The position numbers and the translations under genes were made by a program. Source: an uncultured Erysipelotrichaceae bacterium (GTDB lineage: Bacteria > Bacillota_I > Bacilli_A > RFN20 > CAG-288). From it: DNA of 6,195 nt. The first letter of the stretch is position 1, and every line of letters starts with the position of its first letter. Where the stretch lies: assembly GCA_902771745.1 (NCBI GenBank), contig CACXYG010000089.1, positions 1 to 6,195 of the forward strand, given 5' to 3'. The notes below the pieces were generated by a model. It was given only the letters and a program-made list of their open reading frames with translations. It ran no database searches and was not told the DNA's origin. Positions 5,159-6,195 of the stretch are shown here, one piece after another.

Positions 5159-6195
5159 GTTGGTTCTGCTTTCTCTTCAGGATGGCATAATAGCCGGCGT
5201 CACAATCCATGATGTTGGGGAACACCATTTCCTTATGGATGGTGGTGAATTCCTTTCTCTGAGAAAGGAAGGATAAGACCACTTCATTGCTCTCTTCTTT
5301 GTCTAAGGAATGGTTGATAAATAACAAGTATCCACCCTCTTTGACAAAACTGCTCATCTCTAATAAATCGGCAACCTGGCGCTTTTTGGACTTCAAGAAG
5401 TCCGTTTCTCTAAGGCAAGGAAGAACCGATGGCATCCTTCTGGCAAGACCGATTTTACAATCTTTACCAAAGGAGACAACCACATCATAATAATGATCCT
5501 TGACGTAGGTCTTGATCAGGGCGAGTTTGGTGTTGATGATATGAGCGTTTTTGAGTTTGAACTTCTTCATGACATCCACTGCCGAACGATAAGACAAAGC
5601 GTCTTGATAGACAGCATCGACTTTACTTTCAAAGGTATCGAGTGTCTTTAAGCATAACGGAAGAATCTGAGAACCAGATTCTAACCCGGTCAGTAAGATC
5701 TTTGGCTGTAAGGCGGGAATAGGAAGTTTTGAATAGGCTAGCGCTTCAAGATAACCAAACGGATATAAACCTTTACTTCTGACTTCCTTGATGGATAACG
5801 GTTTGTTGGTGGAATATAAAATCGTGCCGTCATCTAACGAGACATTTTCAAAGGCGTCATTCGATAAGAGTTCTTCTTGCTTACAGATCGGGGTAGGGCC
5901 AAAGAAGTTATAAGGTTTCTTATGAAGATAAGAAGCGATATTCAAGGCGTTCTGGGCACCATAATCCTTACTCATTCTCTTTAAGAAGAAGTCAGGCAAC
6001 TCCAAAACCAAGGAATTATATAAATAAGGTGAAGACTTCACTTCATCCGGAATCTTAAAAGCCGTCTTGCTGGCTTCTTCTAAGACCTTGAAGTTACTTC
6101 TTGCATCACCCATGAGTCTTTCTTTGATAAAAGCGTCATGATAACAGGCGTAGATTTCTTCTCTGGTGACATCTTTATGATAACGAAGCTCAAAA
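5151..6195 (-). CDS. rsmB: RsmB-family 16S rRNA m5C methyltransferase homologue, probably inactive; 5' end outside window
   Basis: RsmB normally methylates a cytosine of 16S rRNA with S-adenosylmethionine. The frame stays open from the right edge through an internal Met codon at 6113, so that Met is probably not the start. The 27 codons before it, and about 35 after, resemble the end of the NusB-like domain that begins RsmB. Numbered from that Met, residues 40-70 match the RsmB linker (LPDFFLKRMSKDYG), 255-280 match the motif VI region (EGGYLLFINHSL...NEVV) and 306-314 match the usual C-terminal strand (AGYYAILKR). The catalytic parts are eroded. Motif I, normally DLCAAPGGKT, reads LTGLESGSQI. 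The motif II and III acids are Tyr169 and Lys196. The DAPCSG loop reads FGKDCK, and the TCS nucleophile motif reads NHS. The family is fairly sure, but activity is doubtful. The stop is TAG, and the last 8 bases overlap the rlmN start. It leads the visible operon. Confidence 0.75.
   Translation of the reverse strand, partial: FELRYHKDVTREEIYACYHDAFIKERLMGDARSNFKVLEEASKTAFKIPDEVKSSPYLYNSLVLELPDFFLKRMSKDYGAQNALNIASYLHKKPYNFFGPTPICKQEELLSNDAFENVSLDDGTILYSTNKPLSIKEVRSKGLYPFGYLEALAYSKLPIPALQPKILLTGLESGSQILPLCLKTLDTFESKVDAVYQDALSYRSAVDVMKKFKLKNAHIINTKLALIKTYVKDHYYDVVVSFGKDCKIGLARRMPSVLPCLRETDFLKSKKRQVADLLEMSSFVKEGGYLLFINHSLDKEESNEVVLSFLSQRKEFTTIHKEMVFPNIMDCDAGYYAILKRKQNQHD

Noticed and set aside
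6111..6113. ATG at 6113 as the true start of the RsmB-like gene, with a purine-rich AAAGAAAG upstream.
   Set aside because: The frame stays open to the window edge and the upstream residues look like the end of a NusB-like domain, so an earlier start is more likely. The short form cannot be wholly excluded.
143..6195. No TGA stop codon among seven genes (five TAA, two TAG), raising the idea of a reassigned UGA codon.
   Set aside because: The tryptophans checked are TGG, and no in-frame TGA is needed to explain any gene. Seven stops are too few to mean anything.

Overview
The window holds seven genes, all read on the minus strand (right to left), packed as one apparent operon. In transcription order they are an RsmB-family protein (5' end beyond the right edge), RlmN, a PP2C phosphatase (PrpC/Stp type), a Hanks-type Ser/Thr kinase (PrkC/StkP type), RsgA, ribulose-phosphate 3-epimerase (Rpe), and a small membrane protein I do not recognise. 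Neighbouring genes overlap by 8 to 20 bases or are at most 6 bases apart. No internal promoter or terminator is evident, so the operon promoter should lie upstream, beyond position 6195.

The order rsmB-rlmN-prpC-prkC-rsgA-rpe is the familiar Bacillota arrangement, known from Bacillus subtilis and relatives. Two departures point to a derived lineage of Bacilli, perhaps near Erysipelotrichales, Acholeplasmatales or uncultured RF39-like gut bacteria; this placement is inference. First, the kinase has no transmembrane segment and no PASTA repeats, as in wall-less or wall-reduced relatives. Second, a six-helix membrane protein sits after rpe, where B. subtilis has thiN. All the tryptophan codons I checked are TGG and every frame is intact under the standard code, so there is no sign of the Mycoplasma UGA-Trp code. 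Base composition looks moderate, near 40-45% GC by eye.

Layout: 1-142 is intergenic and carries a long two-way hairpin terminator (46-107). A second hairpin terminator (134-153) is folded into the last codons of the membrane gene. The genes then follow at 143-829 (membrane protein), 836-1519 (rpe), 1501-2409 (rsgA), 2390-3376 (kinase), 3379-4122 (phosphatase), 4112-5158 (rlmN) and 5151 to the right edge (rsmB-like).

Functionally the block joins ribosome maturation and RNA modification (RsmB-like, RlmN, RsgA) to a reversible Ser/Thr phosphorylation pair. In B. subtilis the RsgA orthologue CpgA is a known target of PrkC and PrpC, so the kinase pair may tune ribosome assembly here too. Rpe is a pentose-phosphate enzyme carried along in the conserved order.

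I see no clearly new multi-gene system. The most notable point is that the RsmB-family protein keeps its fold-level landmarks but has lost nearly all its SAM-binding and catalytic motifs, so it looks like an inactive enzyme relative. The soluble kinase with a basic tail comes next.
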